A stretch of DNA of 64,000 bases from positions 4,579,357 to 4,643,356 of the forward strand of contig KB906767.1 in NCBI GenBank assembly GCA_000381625.1, in the 5' to 3' direction. Under the pieces are notes generated by a model that saw nothing but the letters and a program-made list of their open reading frames with translations, made no database searches and had not been told where the DNA came from. This document shows positions 38,780 to 47,968 of the stretch, in pieces (within the stretch, counting starts at the first letter, position 1; every line of letters starts with the position of its first letter). Both the position numbers and the translations under genes were made by a program. The stretch is from Bryobacterales bacterium KBS 96. GTDB lineage: Bacteria; Acidobacteriota; Terriglobia; Bryobacterales; Bryobacteraceae.

Positions 38780-39832
38780 TCACTTCGAAGTGACGTCGGG
38801 CGGAGGGGGAAGATTGCGATTCTTCATCCACTGGATGCCGATGTTCTGGTTCGTTTTGTTGTGCGGAATCTGGTCGAGATCGGGCATGAAGATTTGCAGG
38901 CCGGCCTGAGGCGTCATGCGTGTGTAACCGTTCACAAGCTGGTCCTGATAATGCGCCAGATCGAGATCGAACCAGGCGTCGTTCGAGAGATCGATCATGA
39001 TCAGATCCACCGGATGCATCGTTAGTCGTCCGAAATCGATTGTGCCGTCGCGCAGCCTCAGAAAATTGCGCCATTGCTCAACACGCGTTACCTCATCCTT
39101 GGCGTTTCCATAGACTTCTTCCAGATCGGGGTTGACGACGCGCACGCGAGTCAACTGCCCGCGCATGTGCGGCGGCGGCAGAAGTTTCTGCGTATCGAAA
39201 AAGATATCGTTACCCTTTACCTGAACGCCGGGCATATTCTGAGGGCGGAACAGATCCGATACATCGATATGTAAGCCGCCCAGCACAGCCTTGAGCGGAA
39301 CCTTCAGAACATTCAGCTTTATAACGTGTAGCTGAATGCGGTTATCCGGGACGGCGGCGATGACGCCGGTCATTTCAACCGGCAGGGGCACGATTTTATG
39401 CAGAGTTCCGCTCAACTTAATCTGATCTCCATCGCCCGAAAGTTTGATATCCGTCAGCGGCGATTTCACAAGGCCCGCATTGAGGAAGTTGCCGATATCG
39501 CCCATGTTGGCGCGGAGCACACCCGCCTGAATATCGAGCACGAATGAATTCGGATCGTCGAAGGAAGGATTCACATCCCGGCGTGTGCGCTCCATCTCTC
39601 CGCGAAGCCAGCGGACGTAAACTCGAAAGTTCGGCCCCTTTCGCAGCAGCAGATTATGCGCATAGATCTTGGTCGGCCCGGCGCCGGAAGATGCGCTCGA
39701 ATTCGCCGCAGGCCGGGAGCCAGCGGCGGAAGCGATGGGCTTGCTCGCGCGCCGTGCCGATTCAAAGCGCCAGATCAGCAAACCTAAGGAAACGGCTATT
39801 ATGCAAATGAAAATAGCAAGGCGAGCTCGCAT
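38780..39832 (-). CDS. membrane-anchored protein of unknown function
   Basis: A 350-residue protein with an N-terminal membrane anchor (LAIFICIIAVSLGLLIW), a low-complexity Ser/Ala linker to about residue 55, and a soluble domain placed outside the cytoplasm. The middle part has alternating beta-strand patterns (IKLSGTLHKIVPLPVEMTGV, then VPDNRIQLHVIKLNVL) that recall lipid-binding beta-rich domains such as those in LmeA/AsmA-like proteins, but I do not recognise the family. It is divergent from the hybrid kinase gene. Confidence 0.7.
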   Translation of the reverse strand: MRARLAIFICIIAVSLGLLIWRFESARRASKPIASAAGSRPAANSSASSGAGPTKIYAHNLLLRKGPNFRVYVRWLRGEMERTRRDVNPSFDDPNSFVLDIQAGVLRANMGDIGNFLNAGLVKSPLTDIKLSGDGDQIKLSGTLHKIVPLPVEMTGVIAAVPDNRIQLHVIKLNVLKVPLKAVLGGLHIDVSDLFRPQNMPGVQVKGNDIFFDTQKLLPPPHMRGQLTRVRVVNPDLEEVYGNAKDEVTRVEQWRNFLRLRDGTIDFGRLTMHPVDLIMIDLSNDAWFDLDLAHYQDQLVNGYTRMTPQAGLQIFMPDLDQIPHNKTNQNIGIQWMKNRNLPPPPDVTSK

Positions 39833-39948
39833 GACAGAACCATGTTAGGGGAATGTGGGAGACCTCAGGTCGTGCTGGCGAGAAAAGATTCGATGCAGCC
39901 TGAGAATTCGCGGAGTATAATCGCACATAAATTCATTAGGGGAAACCT

Positions 39949-39979
39949 GCCCACTTTTCCGGTTTTAGGAGAAGTGGGC
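39949..39979 (+). promoter_or_regulatory. hairpin in hybrid-kinase leader, with TATAAT upstream
   Basis: GCCCACTTTTCC pairs with GGAGAAGTGGGC (12 positions, one G-T pair) around a 7-base loop. A perfect TATAAT at 39916-39921 lies about 30 bases upstream, without a clear -35 box. Both lie inside the longest kinase frame but upstream of the domain-supported start at 40064, so this is probably an untranslated leader. Confidence 0.4.
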
Positions 39980-40063
39980 GCGGCGTATGCGATGAAATGC
40001 CCTGGCGCACGCGACGCCGCGACAGATCCGGCCGGAGTTGTGCCGGTTTGCGCCGAGGACCAT

Positions 40064-42994
40064 ATGACATCTCTAAGGCGATCCGCATCGGAGGAATTCA
40101 ACGTGTTCTGCGCTCCCTTTCCGGAGGATGAAGCGGGCCGACTGGAGGCTGTGCGCCGGTATGGCGTACTCGACACACTTCCCGAACAATCCTTCGACCG
40201 CTTCACGCGCATAGCCGCGAAGCTGTTTGATACGCCTGTCTCTGCTATTTCCCTAATCGATGAGGAGCGGCAATGGTTTAAGAGTTGCATCGGGTTGGAC
40301 AAGCGGGAAACGCCACGGGATATCTCTTTCTGTGCTCATGCGATTTGTGAAGCGTCAGCGCTAATCGTTCCGGATGCGACTCGGGATCCAAGGTTTGCGA
40401 CCAATCCTTTTGTCGTTGGCCCGCCTTATATTCGGTTCTATACTGGCGCCCCGCTCAAGACTCCCGACGGCTTTCAGCTTGGCACGCTTTGCGTTATCGA
40501 CACGATTCCGAGATGCGTTCCCGATCGGGCACGCATCGATTGCCTTGAGGATCTTGCGGCGCAAGTAGTTAAGCAGCTCGAATTATCGCGAACCACTCAA
40601 CAACTAGCCGTTCTTCATGCAAATCTTATCCGCCGCGAACAGGAGCTCGAAGAGCAGCGGCGTCGCTGGGAAGAGAGTGAACAGCGGGCAGCGCTGGCGC
40701 TTCGGGTGGGACAGATGGGCAGTTGGGAATGGGATGCGCAAACGGACCGTGTTGTGCGTTCGCCCGTGCTGGAACGGCTATTCGGCTTTCATCCCGGAGA
40801 ATGGCCGGTATCTTTGCAGGCATGGCAGGAGCGCATTCATCCGGACGACCGGGAGGAAATCGCCGGAAAGCTTACGCGATTCCGGGCCGGTTTAACCGAC
40901 TTCAAAGCGGAATATCGAATCATCTGGCCGGACGGCTCAATCCGATGGATCGCCGACCGTGGCCAAACCGCGCTTGACAGTGATGGCGAGGTCCGAGGCG
41001 CTATTGGTGTATGTTGCGACATTACCGAACAAAAAATCGCCGACGAAAGATTGCGCGCGAGTGAAGAACTATTTCGAGGCCTCAGCGCTGCCAGCCCCGT
41101 GGGCATTTTTCGGGCGGACCTTAACGGGCAGATTGAATACGTAAACCCCCGGGGTGAACAGATTTGGAATATGAACCAGGCGGACATCCTGGGTCTAGGT
41201 TGGACGGCCCGCCTGCATCCCGAAGACCTGGCGCCGCTGCTTTCCGGCTGGACCGATGCAACCCTCGCCGGACGCGAATACGAGCACGATTACCGGCTGG
41301 TTATGCCCGACGGAGCGATTCGCTGGGTCCACGGCCGCGCTGCAGTCCTGCGGGATAGCGCACGCCGCCCCGTTGGAACGGTAGGCACAGTCGAAGATTT
41401 TACGGACCGTAAGCTGGCTGAACAGGAACTGCGCCGGCTTCAAAGTCTGTTGCAACTGGCGATCGACACGATGCCGCAGCGTCTGTTCTGGAAGGACCGG
41501 AACAGCATTTATCTTGGCTGTAATCAGGCGTTCGCGCGGGATGCCGGATGCCTCCGTCCGGAGGACGTCATCGGCAAGGACGACTTCCAAATCGTTCACC
41601 GGGGACGCGCGGAAATATATCGCGCGGACGACCAACTCGTTATGAACAGCGGTATAGGGATAAGTTCCCTTTCGGAAGAGTTGCCGCTTGCAAATGGGAT
41701 CAACGGCTGGGTTCGTACAACCAAGGTCCCGCTGCGGGATGAAGCGGGCTTGATTATAGGAGTTTTGGGAGTTTACGAGGATGTTACCGCCCAGAAGCTG
41801 GCCGAACTCGACCTGCGGAGAACGAAGGACGCCGCGGAAGCGGCCGCGCAGGCGAAGGGCGACTTCCTGGCTAACATGAGCCACGAGATCCGAACACCCT
41901 TAAATGGAGTCCTGGGAATGGTGTCTCTTCTGCTCGATAGTCCACTGAGCGCCGAGCAGCGCAGTTGGGCCGAGACCGCGCAGGCATCGGGAGAAGTGCT
42001 GCTTTCTCTGTTGAATAACGTGCTGGATCTGAGCAAGGCGGAAGCCGGCAAGCTAGTAATGGAACACGTCTCCTTCAATCTGCGGGAGACCATCGCCCAA
42101 TGCCTAGAGCTGTTCGACGTGGAAGCGAAAGGAAAAGGCCTGGCGCTCGAAATGGATTACCCGAAGGGCTTGCCGTCGAATTTCATCGGCGATCCGTCAC
42201 GGGTGAGACAAGTGTTATTGAATTACGTGGCCAACGCCGTCAAGTTCACCGAAACAGGCAGCGTTCGGGTGCAAGCGATGGTTCTCTCCACGACGCCTGG
42301 CGCCATGGAACTCCGACTGGAGGTCGCGGACACCGGCGTCGGGATATCGGAGGAAGCCCAGGCGCGCCTCTTCCAGCGTTTCATTCAAGCGGACGGATCG
42401 ACTACGCGCCGGTTTGGTGGAACAGGGCTGGGTCTCTCCATCGTTAAACGGATGACCGAATTGATGGGTGGTTCCGTCGGGCTCGAAAGTGAGCCGGGCC
42501 GTGGCTCGCGCTTCTGGGTTGACTTGGCGTTCCCGATAGCCGCGCAGAAACCTGCTCTCCCGGTCAGTGACTCGGGAACCGGCATCGTCATGCCGGCAAC
42601 TTCCCGACGCGTTTTGCTGGCGGAAGACAACAAAACCAACCAACTCGTCGCGACGCGGCTGTTGGAAAAATTGGGATATGAAGTCGATCTGGCGCCGGAC
42701 GGGCGGGAAGCGGTTCGATTGTGGCTCGCGGGCGGCCACGATTTGGTGCTCATGGACGGACAGATGCCCGAACTCGACGGGTATGAGGCTACCGCCGAAA
42801 TCCGAAAGCTGGAACGAGAGAAGGGCATGGAACGGACGCCCATTATCGCGTTAACCGCCCACGCGCTGTTCGGCGACCGCGAGCGGTGCCTGGCGGCCGG
42901 CATGGACGATTATCTGAGTAAACCCGTCGGAATAGAAGCGCTGCGCCGCGCTCTGGAATCGTGGCTCCCGCAAGGCTCGAAGTGCGTCGGGTGA
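40064..42994 (+). CDS. hybrid sensor histidine kinase (GAF-PAS-PAS-PAS-HK-REC)
   Basis: A cytosolic multi-sensor kinase with no membrane segment. From the start at 40064 (976 residues): GAF domain (about 30-175), short coiled coil, three PAS domains (about 205-330, 335-455, 455-590), and HisKA with phospho-acceptor His607 in NMSHEIRTP. HATPase_c follows with FGGTGLGLSIVKRM, then a receiver domain with Asp898 in VLMDGQMPELDGYEA and the conserved Lys in LSKPVG. The frame opens at 39842, which would leave only nine bases to the divergent neighbour; MTSLRR at 40064, preceded by GAGGA, fits the family start. No partner regulator is adjacent. Confidence 0.92.
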   Translation: MTSLRRSASEEFNVFCAPFPEDEAGRLEAVRRYGVLDTLPEQSFDRFTRIAAKLFDTPVSAISLIDEERQWFKSCIGLDKRETPRDISFCAHAICEASALIVPDATRDPRFATNPFVVGPPYIRFYTGAPLKTPDGFQLGTLCVIDTIPRCVPDRARIDCLEDLAAQVVKQLELSRTTQQLAVLHANLIRREQELEEQRRRWEESEQRAALALRVGQMGSWEWDAQTDRVVRSPVLERLFGFHPGEWPVSLQAWQERIHPDDREEIAGKLTRFRAGLTDFKAEYRIIWPDGSIRWIADRGQTALDSDGEVRGAIGVCCDITEQKIADERLRASEELFRGLSAASPVGIFRADLNGQIEYVNPRGEQIWNMNQADILGLGWTARLHPEDLAPLLSGWTDATLAGREYEHDYRLVMPDGAIRWVHGRAAVLRDSARRPVGTVGTVEDFTDRKLAEQELRRLQSLLQLAIDTMPQRLFWKDRNSIYLGCNQAFARDAGCLRPEDVIGKDDFQIVHRGRAEIYRADDQLVMNSGIGISSLSEELPLANGINGWVRTTKVPLRDEAGLIIGVLGVYEDVTAQKLAELDLRRTKDAAEAAAQAKGDFLANMSHEIRTPLNGVLGMVSLLLDSPLSAEQRSWAETAQASGEVLLSLLNNVLDLSKAEAGKLVMEHVSFNLRETIAQCLELFDVEAKGKGLALEMDYPKGLPSNFIGDPSRVRQVLLNYVANAVKFTETGSVRVQAMVLSTTPGAMELRLEVADTGVGISEEAQARLFQRFIQADGSTTRRFGGTGLGLSIVKRMTELMGGSVGLESEPGRGSRFWVDLAFPIAAQKPALPVSDSGTGIVMPATSRRVLLAEDNKTNQLVATRLLEKLGYEVDLAPDGREAVRLWLAGGHDLVLMDGQMPELDGYEATAEIRKLEREKGMERTPIIALTAHALFGDRERCLAAGMDDYLSKPVGIEALRRALESWLPQGSKCVG

Positions 42995-43185
42995 GTGCCG
43001 GCAGGCTTCTCTTAACACGGCACAAAGCGGATACCGAAGACCACAAGTGGCTGACGCAGCCCTGACGCGGACCTATTCCGCTTACGCGAGCCAGTTACAC
43101 CGCCTTGGCCTTCGCGGTAGGCCTTTATTGGTTTGGTATCGCGACTCTGGCACGTACTGCAAAACCAGCGATAAACCCGCCTCCC

Positions 43186-43214
43186 TTGACACATGTACGC
43201 CTCTTCGGTGTATC
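43186..43214 (+). promoter_or_regulatory. candidate sigma-70 promoter for MFS gene
   Basis: A perfect TTGACA at 43186-43191, a 17-base spacer and a weak -10 (TGTATC, 43209-43214), about 65 bases upstream of the MFS start. The rest of the 285-base gap after the kinase shows nothing recognisable. Confidence 0.35.
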
Positions 43215-43279
43215 GTTCCATTTACACTGGGGGTTCGCTTCGCTTCCAGACCGGCTCATGAAAACCGGCGAATCTATCT

Positions 43280-45100
43280 ATGTCCACCATCATTCCAGGC
43301 GACGGGTCCACAGCCGCCGTTCGCGACAAACGAATTGCATATAACCGCTTCCTTCTGCTTGTCGCCGGCTTCGGCGGTCTTCTCTACGGAGTGGACGTAG
43401 GCATTATTGGCGGCGCCCTGCCGTATCTCGAAGCCACCTCGGGCCTGAACGCGGGCCAGCTTTCCATCATCGTGGCCGCCGTGCTGCTGGGCAGCGTCAT
43501 TTCGACTCTATTTGCCGGGTTGCTCGCCGATTGGATGGGGCGGAAACCGCTGATGACACTAAGCGGAATCACGTTCGTCATCAGCATCCCGATCATTGCG
43601 CTCGCGCACGGCTATGGGCCGTTGTTTTTCGGGCGTCTGCTCCAAGGCATAAGCGGTGGTCTCATCGGCGTGGTTGTGCCGCTTTATCTGGCTGAGTGCC
43701 TGTCGGCATCGAATCGGGGCAAAGGAACCGGCATTTTTCAATGGCTGCTGACGCTCGGCATTGTTGCGGCGGCTCTGATTGGCATTTATTACAGCTACCG
43801 GGTTGAAGAAGTCATTAAAGTCGCCGATGCCGCTACCGTCTTTGCATTTAAGGATCAGGCCTGGCGCCGCATTTTCTGGGTCTCTCTGCCGCCGGGAGTG
43901 CTGTTTGTGATTGGAACGTTTCTGGTCGCGGAATCCCCGCGCTGGCTGTTCCGTCGCGGCAAAAAGCAAGCCGCTCTAACGGCGTTGCTGCGCTCTCGCA
44001 CGGCGGAGCAGGCAAATGTCGAATTGGCGGAGATGGAAGAAACTGCGATTGCCACAAAGACCAGAACCGTTGCCGGCGCAAAAGTAAAGGACTCGCTCCT
44101 GCGCCGCAAGTACGTGATTCCGTTTGTTCTTGCATGCGTCATTCTTTTCTGCAATACCGCCACGGGAGTCAATTCCATCATCGGCTACAACACGAATATC
44201 CTCTTGCAAAGCGGCCTGTCTGATTTGCAGGCGCACTGGGGATACGTCCTCTTCACGATCGTGAATTTTCTGATGACGATCGGAGGCCTGGTGCTGGTGG
44301 ATCGCAAAGGCCGCAAATTCCTGCTCATCGTGGGGACGGCGGGGGTGATCATTTCCCTGGGCACGGTCGGTTTTCTTTTCCGGCAGAGTGAAAAGCTGAA
44401 CGTGGAGTTCCGGGAAGTTTTTCAATCGATGGTCACCCCCGGCCAGACCCTGGCGCTTCGCTTCGATCCAGCGGAAGCCAGCAAGCTTCTCGCCGAGAAA
44501 AGCGAGGCTGCTTCGGCAATTAGCAGCAGCCGTGCCGCGCTCACGGTTATTTATTCGTACGGCGATTTCACGGCCGCAACCAATGTCGCGCGCTCCGACG
44601 ATCCGGTGGCGCCGCCTATCAACATTACGCGCGAAAGCTGCGTACCTAACAACAAGCTCGAAGCTTTTTTTAAAAACCCTTTCGCCGATGTGAACGCCGC
44701 GCGCACGGCGCCGCTGAAGATTGACAGAGCCCTGATCAGCGCCGTTCCGGCCGCGCACCGCGGATGGCTGGTAGCCATTAGCTTGTACGTATTCATGGCG
44801 TTTTACGCGCTCGGCCCCGGCGTGTGTGTATGGCTCGCGCTCTCGGAGCTGATGCCGACGCGCATCCGCTCAAACGGCATGAGTATCGCTTTAGTCATCA
44901 ATCAGGTGGTATCGACCACGCTGGCCGCGATCTTCCTGCCGGTCGTCAGCAAATACGGGTATTCCACGATGTTCTTTTTGTTCGCGGGCTTCACCGTGAT
45001 CTATTTCATCACCGCGGCATTTTTCCTGCCGGAAACCAAGGGTAAAACCCTCGAAGAGATTGAGGAACACTTCGAAGGCGCCAAAGCAAGACACGCCTAA
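43280..45100 (+). CDS. MFS sugar porter with large extra loop
   Basis: A 606-residue sugar porter, about 150 residues longer than usual. Motifs are FGGLLYGVDVGIIGG (helix 1), DWMGRKPLM (loop 2-3), AESPRWLFRRGKK (before the central loop), NTATGVNSIIGYNTN (helix 7) and PETKGKTLEEIEEHFE (C-terminus). The extra sequence, about residues 365-490, sits between helix 9 (LGTVGFLFRQ) and helix 10 (LVAISLYVFMAFYALG). It is hydrophilic with two cysteines less than usual for a folded exported domain, so its state is unclear. It probably faces the periplasm. The substrate is unknown. Confidence 0.9.
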   Translation: MSTIIPGDGSTAAVRDKRIAYNRFLLLVAGFGGLLYGVDVGIIGGALPYLEATSGLNAGQLSIIVAAVLLGSVISTLFAGLLADWMGRKPLMTLSGITFVISIPIIALAHGYGPLFFGRLLQGISGGLIGVVVPLYLAECLSASNRGKGTGIFQWLLTLGIVAAALIGIYYSYRVEEVIKVADAATVFAFKDQAWRRIFWVSLPPGVLFVIGTFLVAESPRWLFRRGKKQAALTALLRSRTAEQANVELAEMEETAIATKTRTVAGAKVKDSLLRRKYVIPFVLACVILFCNTATGVNSIIGYNTNILLQSGLSDLQAHWGYVLFTIVNFLMTIGGLVLVDRKGRKFLLIVGTAGVIISLGTVGFLFRQSEKLNVEFREVFQSMVTPGQTLALRFDPAEASKLLAEKSEAASAISSSRAALTVIYSYGDFTAATNVARSDDPVAPPINITRESCVPNNKLEAFFKNPFADVNAARTAPLKIDRALISAVPAAHRGWLVAISLYVFMAFYALGPGVCVWLALSELMPTRIRSNGMSIALVINQVVSTTLAAIFLPVVSKYGYSTMFFLFAGFTVIYFITAAFFLPETKGKTLEEIEEHFEGAKARHA

Positions 45101-45192
45101 TTTCGAAAAGCTCGGTGGTATTCGGGAAAATCGATTCGTTGAAAAATCCCCGGTACTTCTGTGGGCAGCGCCTTGGGCTGCGGGTGGCCTCG

Positions 45193-45235
45193 CTGACCTC
45201 GGGTCGCGGGCAAAGATCTCGCGACCCGAGGTCAG
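45193..45235. terminator. 16-bp perfect-stem hairpin between convergent genes
   Basis: CTGACCTCGGGTCGCG (45193-45208) pairs perfectly with 45220-45235 around an 11-base loop. It lies between the convergent MFS and TPR genes and includes the TPR stop codon in its right arm. No T-run follows, so it would be a bidirectional structure rather than a classical terminator. Confidence 0.55.
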
Positions 45236-47793
45236 GGCGCCTTCGGTCCCGCCTTGGCTCGAATGCCCTCCAAAATCTGCAGGGCGCGCAAAATATCGGG
45301 ATCGTTCGGCAGCGCCTTCAAAGCAACGCGCAGTTCTTTTTCTCCATCGCCGTAGTTCCCGGCCTGGCATTCCGTCAATCCAAGATTCTTGTGGAGAACC
45401 GGACTCGAATCGCAACTCCCGCAGACCTGAATTGCCTCCCGAAACTGCGCGATCGCTTGCTTCCAGTTTCCAGACTTTGCAGCGGCCAGACCAAAGTTGC
45501 TGAGAGTGCGGGCGCGTTCGGTCGTGCCGTTCTGCTGTTGCAGCGCCTGAAAACGCGCTTCATACCGCTTCGACTCTTCGGGACGATCTTTCCTCAATGC
45601 GCGAAACAGGCTATAGAGGGCCTGCGAGTGGTTGGGATCGACTTCAATCGCCTGTTTCCACGCCGCAAGGGCCTCATCGGTTTTGCCTAAACCTTGCAGC
45701 GATTGGCCCAGAAGATAGTACGCATCGGCATTCCGGGGGTCTAAGGCAACGCTCCTTTGGAGAGCGGCCACTGCCTGATCGTAATGTCGTAATTCCCGCT
45801 GCGACAAGCCCAGCCGGAAGAACGCGTCGGGAGATGTGCCGGGAGCCAGGCGGCAGGCGGCCTCCAGTTCGGGAACCGCTTCGGCATAGCGATGAAGGTC
45901 GGCCAGCAGTCGGCCCTTATTGTAATGAGCGGCGGCGGAATCCGGAGCCAGTTCGACCGCCTTCGAGAACTCAACCAGCGCCGCTTCTTTCTGGTTCTGG
46001 TCCGCAATGGCAATGCCCAGATTCAGGTGCGCTTCCGGCGACTTCGGATCGAGTTTCACCACCTTCCGGAAGGTTTCCACCGCTGCCGCTTCTTTCAAAC
46101 GGCCTTGCACCATTCCGAGAGCCGTCAGAGCCTTCTCATTCGTGGGCTCGGCGGACAGCGCAGTCTCAAGATCTTTCCGCGCCTCCTGCAGATCGCCGCG
46201 CCCCGCCAGAATTAAGGCAAGATTGACTCGCGCCTGCGTATATCCTGTGCTATTCTCCAGAGCTTCGCGAAAGAGTTTTTCAGAGCGAGACGAATCGCCC
46301 ATTTGGCCGTAGAGTACGCCGAGATTGTTCTGGCATTCGGCACATTGGGGATTACTCGCGAGCGCCGTTTTGAACTGAGCCTCCGCATCCTGGGCGCGCC
46401 CGGCCGCGAGATAGGAGAGGCCGAGTTGATTGCGCGCTTGGGAGAATGACGGATCGAGAGCGACCGACTTTTCAAGCGAGGCGATGACGCCGGCCCGATC
46501 GCCAAGCTTTGCCTGCGCCAGCGCCATATTGTAATAGGTCTTTGCATTGTTGGGATCGAGCTTCAAGGCATCGCGGTAACCCTGAATTGCCGACTGCGGA
46601 TCACCCTCCTGCAATGCCTGGTTGGCGCGATTAGCCGTGGTTCCGGCGATATCCTCTTGCCGCTGTTGCGTCTTCCGCTCCTTGAATTTGGCAAGCTCTT
46701 GTTGGGCCTGACGGTCCTGGTTCAACCGGCGTAATACGTTCGCGAGTTGAAAGAGAACTTCCTCGGAATCTGGCCGTAGCCGGCGCGCTTCCTCCAAATG
46801 CTGTTTCGCCTCCGGGAATTTTCCGAGCCGCATCAGAACGAAGCCGTAGTTATATTCCGATTCGTAATGATGCGGATTTTCCTGGACCGCTAACGCCAAG
46901 TCCTCGGCGGCCTTGGCGTAGTTCGCCATGCCGCGATAGACCAAGCCGCGCAGATAATGAGCTTCGCCATTCTTGGGCTCGCGCCGCAGCACTTCGTTGA
47001 GAGGCGGCAAGGCTTCCTCCTGGCGATCGAGCCCGATCAAAACCTTGCTCAACGAGAGCCGGGCGATATCGTTCGAAGGCTCTAATTTCAGCGCCTCTTG
47101 AAAGTGTGGAACCGCCTGGCCATACTGCTTTTCCCGTCCGTAGAGAGTCGCCAGATTGAACTGCGCCAGCGTCGATTTCGGATGCTCCGAGACGGTGCGG
47201 CCAAGCAACTGAATTGCCTCGCTCCCGTTTCCGTTGTTGTACAGCGCTTCCGCGAGCGCCACTTGATGCCCGATATCCTGAGGTTCGAGAGCGACCGCTT
47301 CCCGCAAGTAAACAATCCCGGCGGTGTAGCGCTTCTCGGCAGCCAGAACTTCTCCTAAATGGTGCAGCGTTTCGGCTGATTTGCCGTTGAGCTTCAGCGA
47401 TTCCCGGAACTCCGATTCCGCGCCTTGCAGATTATTAAGGCTCTGAAGAACTCCGCCAAGCGCCCGATGCGCATCAGCCGAACCGGGGTCCTGTTTCACA
47501 AGCGTTTGCAACTCCTGTGATGCACGCTGCAACTGGCCGGTTTGCGCAAGCACGAGCCCCAGATTGTATCGCGCGCTCCGGGAACTGGGATTGGCCTTAA
47601 GAGCCGCTTCAAATGAGGAAATGGCGCAAGCTGTGTTCCGGTGAGCGCCGAACCATGCCCCTAACGCGTTGTATGCCTCGGCAGGCGCCGGGCCGCTCGT
47701 CCGGTGCTCTAGCTCGGCCGGGCCCACACATGGGTGAAGGGCCTGCGCGGAAAGGCAACATGTGAATGCAAAAAGAAGTGCCGGCGTTCGCAT
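45232..47793 (-). CDS. exported tetratricopeptide-repeat protein
   Basis: An 853-residue protein. The N-terminal leader MRTPALLFAFTCCLSAQA suggests export, possibly as a lipoprotein given the Cys pair. The rest is about 20 consecutive TPR units with typical spacing (for example NAKTYYNMALAQAKLGDRAG, then LDPSFSQARNQLGLSYLAAG). TPR arrays act as protein-binding scaffolds; no partner domain is present. It lies downstream of an Oar-like receptor on the same strand, separated by two hairpins. Confidence 0.9.
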   Translation of the reverse strand: MRTPALLFAFTCCLSAQALHPCVGPAELEHRTSGPAPAEAYNALGAWFGAHRNTACAISSFEAALKANPSSRSARYNLGLVLAQTGQLQRASQELQTLVKQDPGSADAHRALGGVLQSLNNLQGAESEFRESLKLNGKSAETLHHLGEVLAAEKRYTAGIVYLREAVALEPQDIGHQVALAEALYNNGNGSEAIQLLGRTVSEHPKSTLAQFNLATLYGREKQYGQAVPHFQEALKLEPSNDIARLSLSKVLIGLDRQEEALPPLNEVLRREPKNGEAHYLRGLVYRGMANYAKAAEDLALAVQENPHHYESEYNYGFVLMRLGKFPEAKQHLEEARRLRPDSEEVLFQLANVLRRLNQDRQAQQELAKFKERKTQQRQEDIAGTTANRANQALQEGDPQSAIQGYRDALKLDPNNAKTYYNMALAQAKLGDRAGVIASLEKSVALDPSFSQARNQLGLSYLAAGRAQDAEAQFKTALASNPQCAECQNNLGVLYGQMGDSSRSEKLFREALENSTGYTQARVNLALILAGRGDLQEARKDLETALSAEPTNEKALTALGMVQGRLKEAAAVETFRKVVKLDPKSPEAHLNLGIAIADQNQKEAALVEFSKAVELAPDSAAAHYNKGRLLADLHRYAEAVPELEAACRLAPGTSPDAFFRLGLSQRELRHYDQAVAALQRSVALDPRNADAYYLLGQSLQGLGKTDEALAAWKQAIEVDPNHSQALYSLFRALRKDRPEESKRYEARFQALQQQNGTTERARTLSNFGLAAAKSGNWKQAIAQFREAIQVCGSCDSSPVLHKNLGLTECQAGNYGDGEKELRVALKALPNDPDILRALQILEGIRAKAGPKAP

Positions 47794-47870
47794 GTATTAG
47801 TTCAGGATAATGCGAGCGGCCCGAGACGGCGCTAGGCCAAAGAGCACGGCCCACAAAATGAACGCGAAAC

Positions 47871-47890
47871 GGGCGAGGAACGCCTCGCCC
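47871..47890. terminator. hairpin downstream of Oar-like receptor (second)
   Basis: GGGCGAGG-AACG-CCTCGCCC, a perfect 8-bp stem with a 4-base loop, in the 175-base gap between the Oar-like receptor and the TPR gene. Confidence 0.45.
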
Positions 47891-47916
47891 TAAACCAGAT
47901 TGCGAATTTTGTGTAG

Positions 47917-47938
47917 GGGACGGTCATGTTCCCGTCCC
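47917..47938. terminator. hairpin downstream of Oar-like receptor (first)
   Basis: GGGACGG pairs with CCGTCCC around an 8-base loop, 31 bases past the receptor stop. The word GTAGGGGACGG preceding the loop recurs in the comEC-nuoD gap, so this may belong to a small repeat family. Confidence 0.45.
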
Positions 47939-47968
47939 GAGTGTGGTTCTGGTTCTTCCGCCTTCCGC

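Noticed and set aside
39949-40063. Possible c-di-GMP riboswitch in the kinase leader
   Set aside because: The hairpin lacks the conserved tetraloop/receptor sequences of the GEMM classes.
43012-43221. Cys-containing 69-codon minus-strand frame in the gap before the MFS gene
   Set aside because: Two CxxC-like pairs tempted a zinc-ribbon call, but spacing is irregular, there is no ribosome binding site, and it overlaps the candidate MFS promoter.
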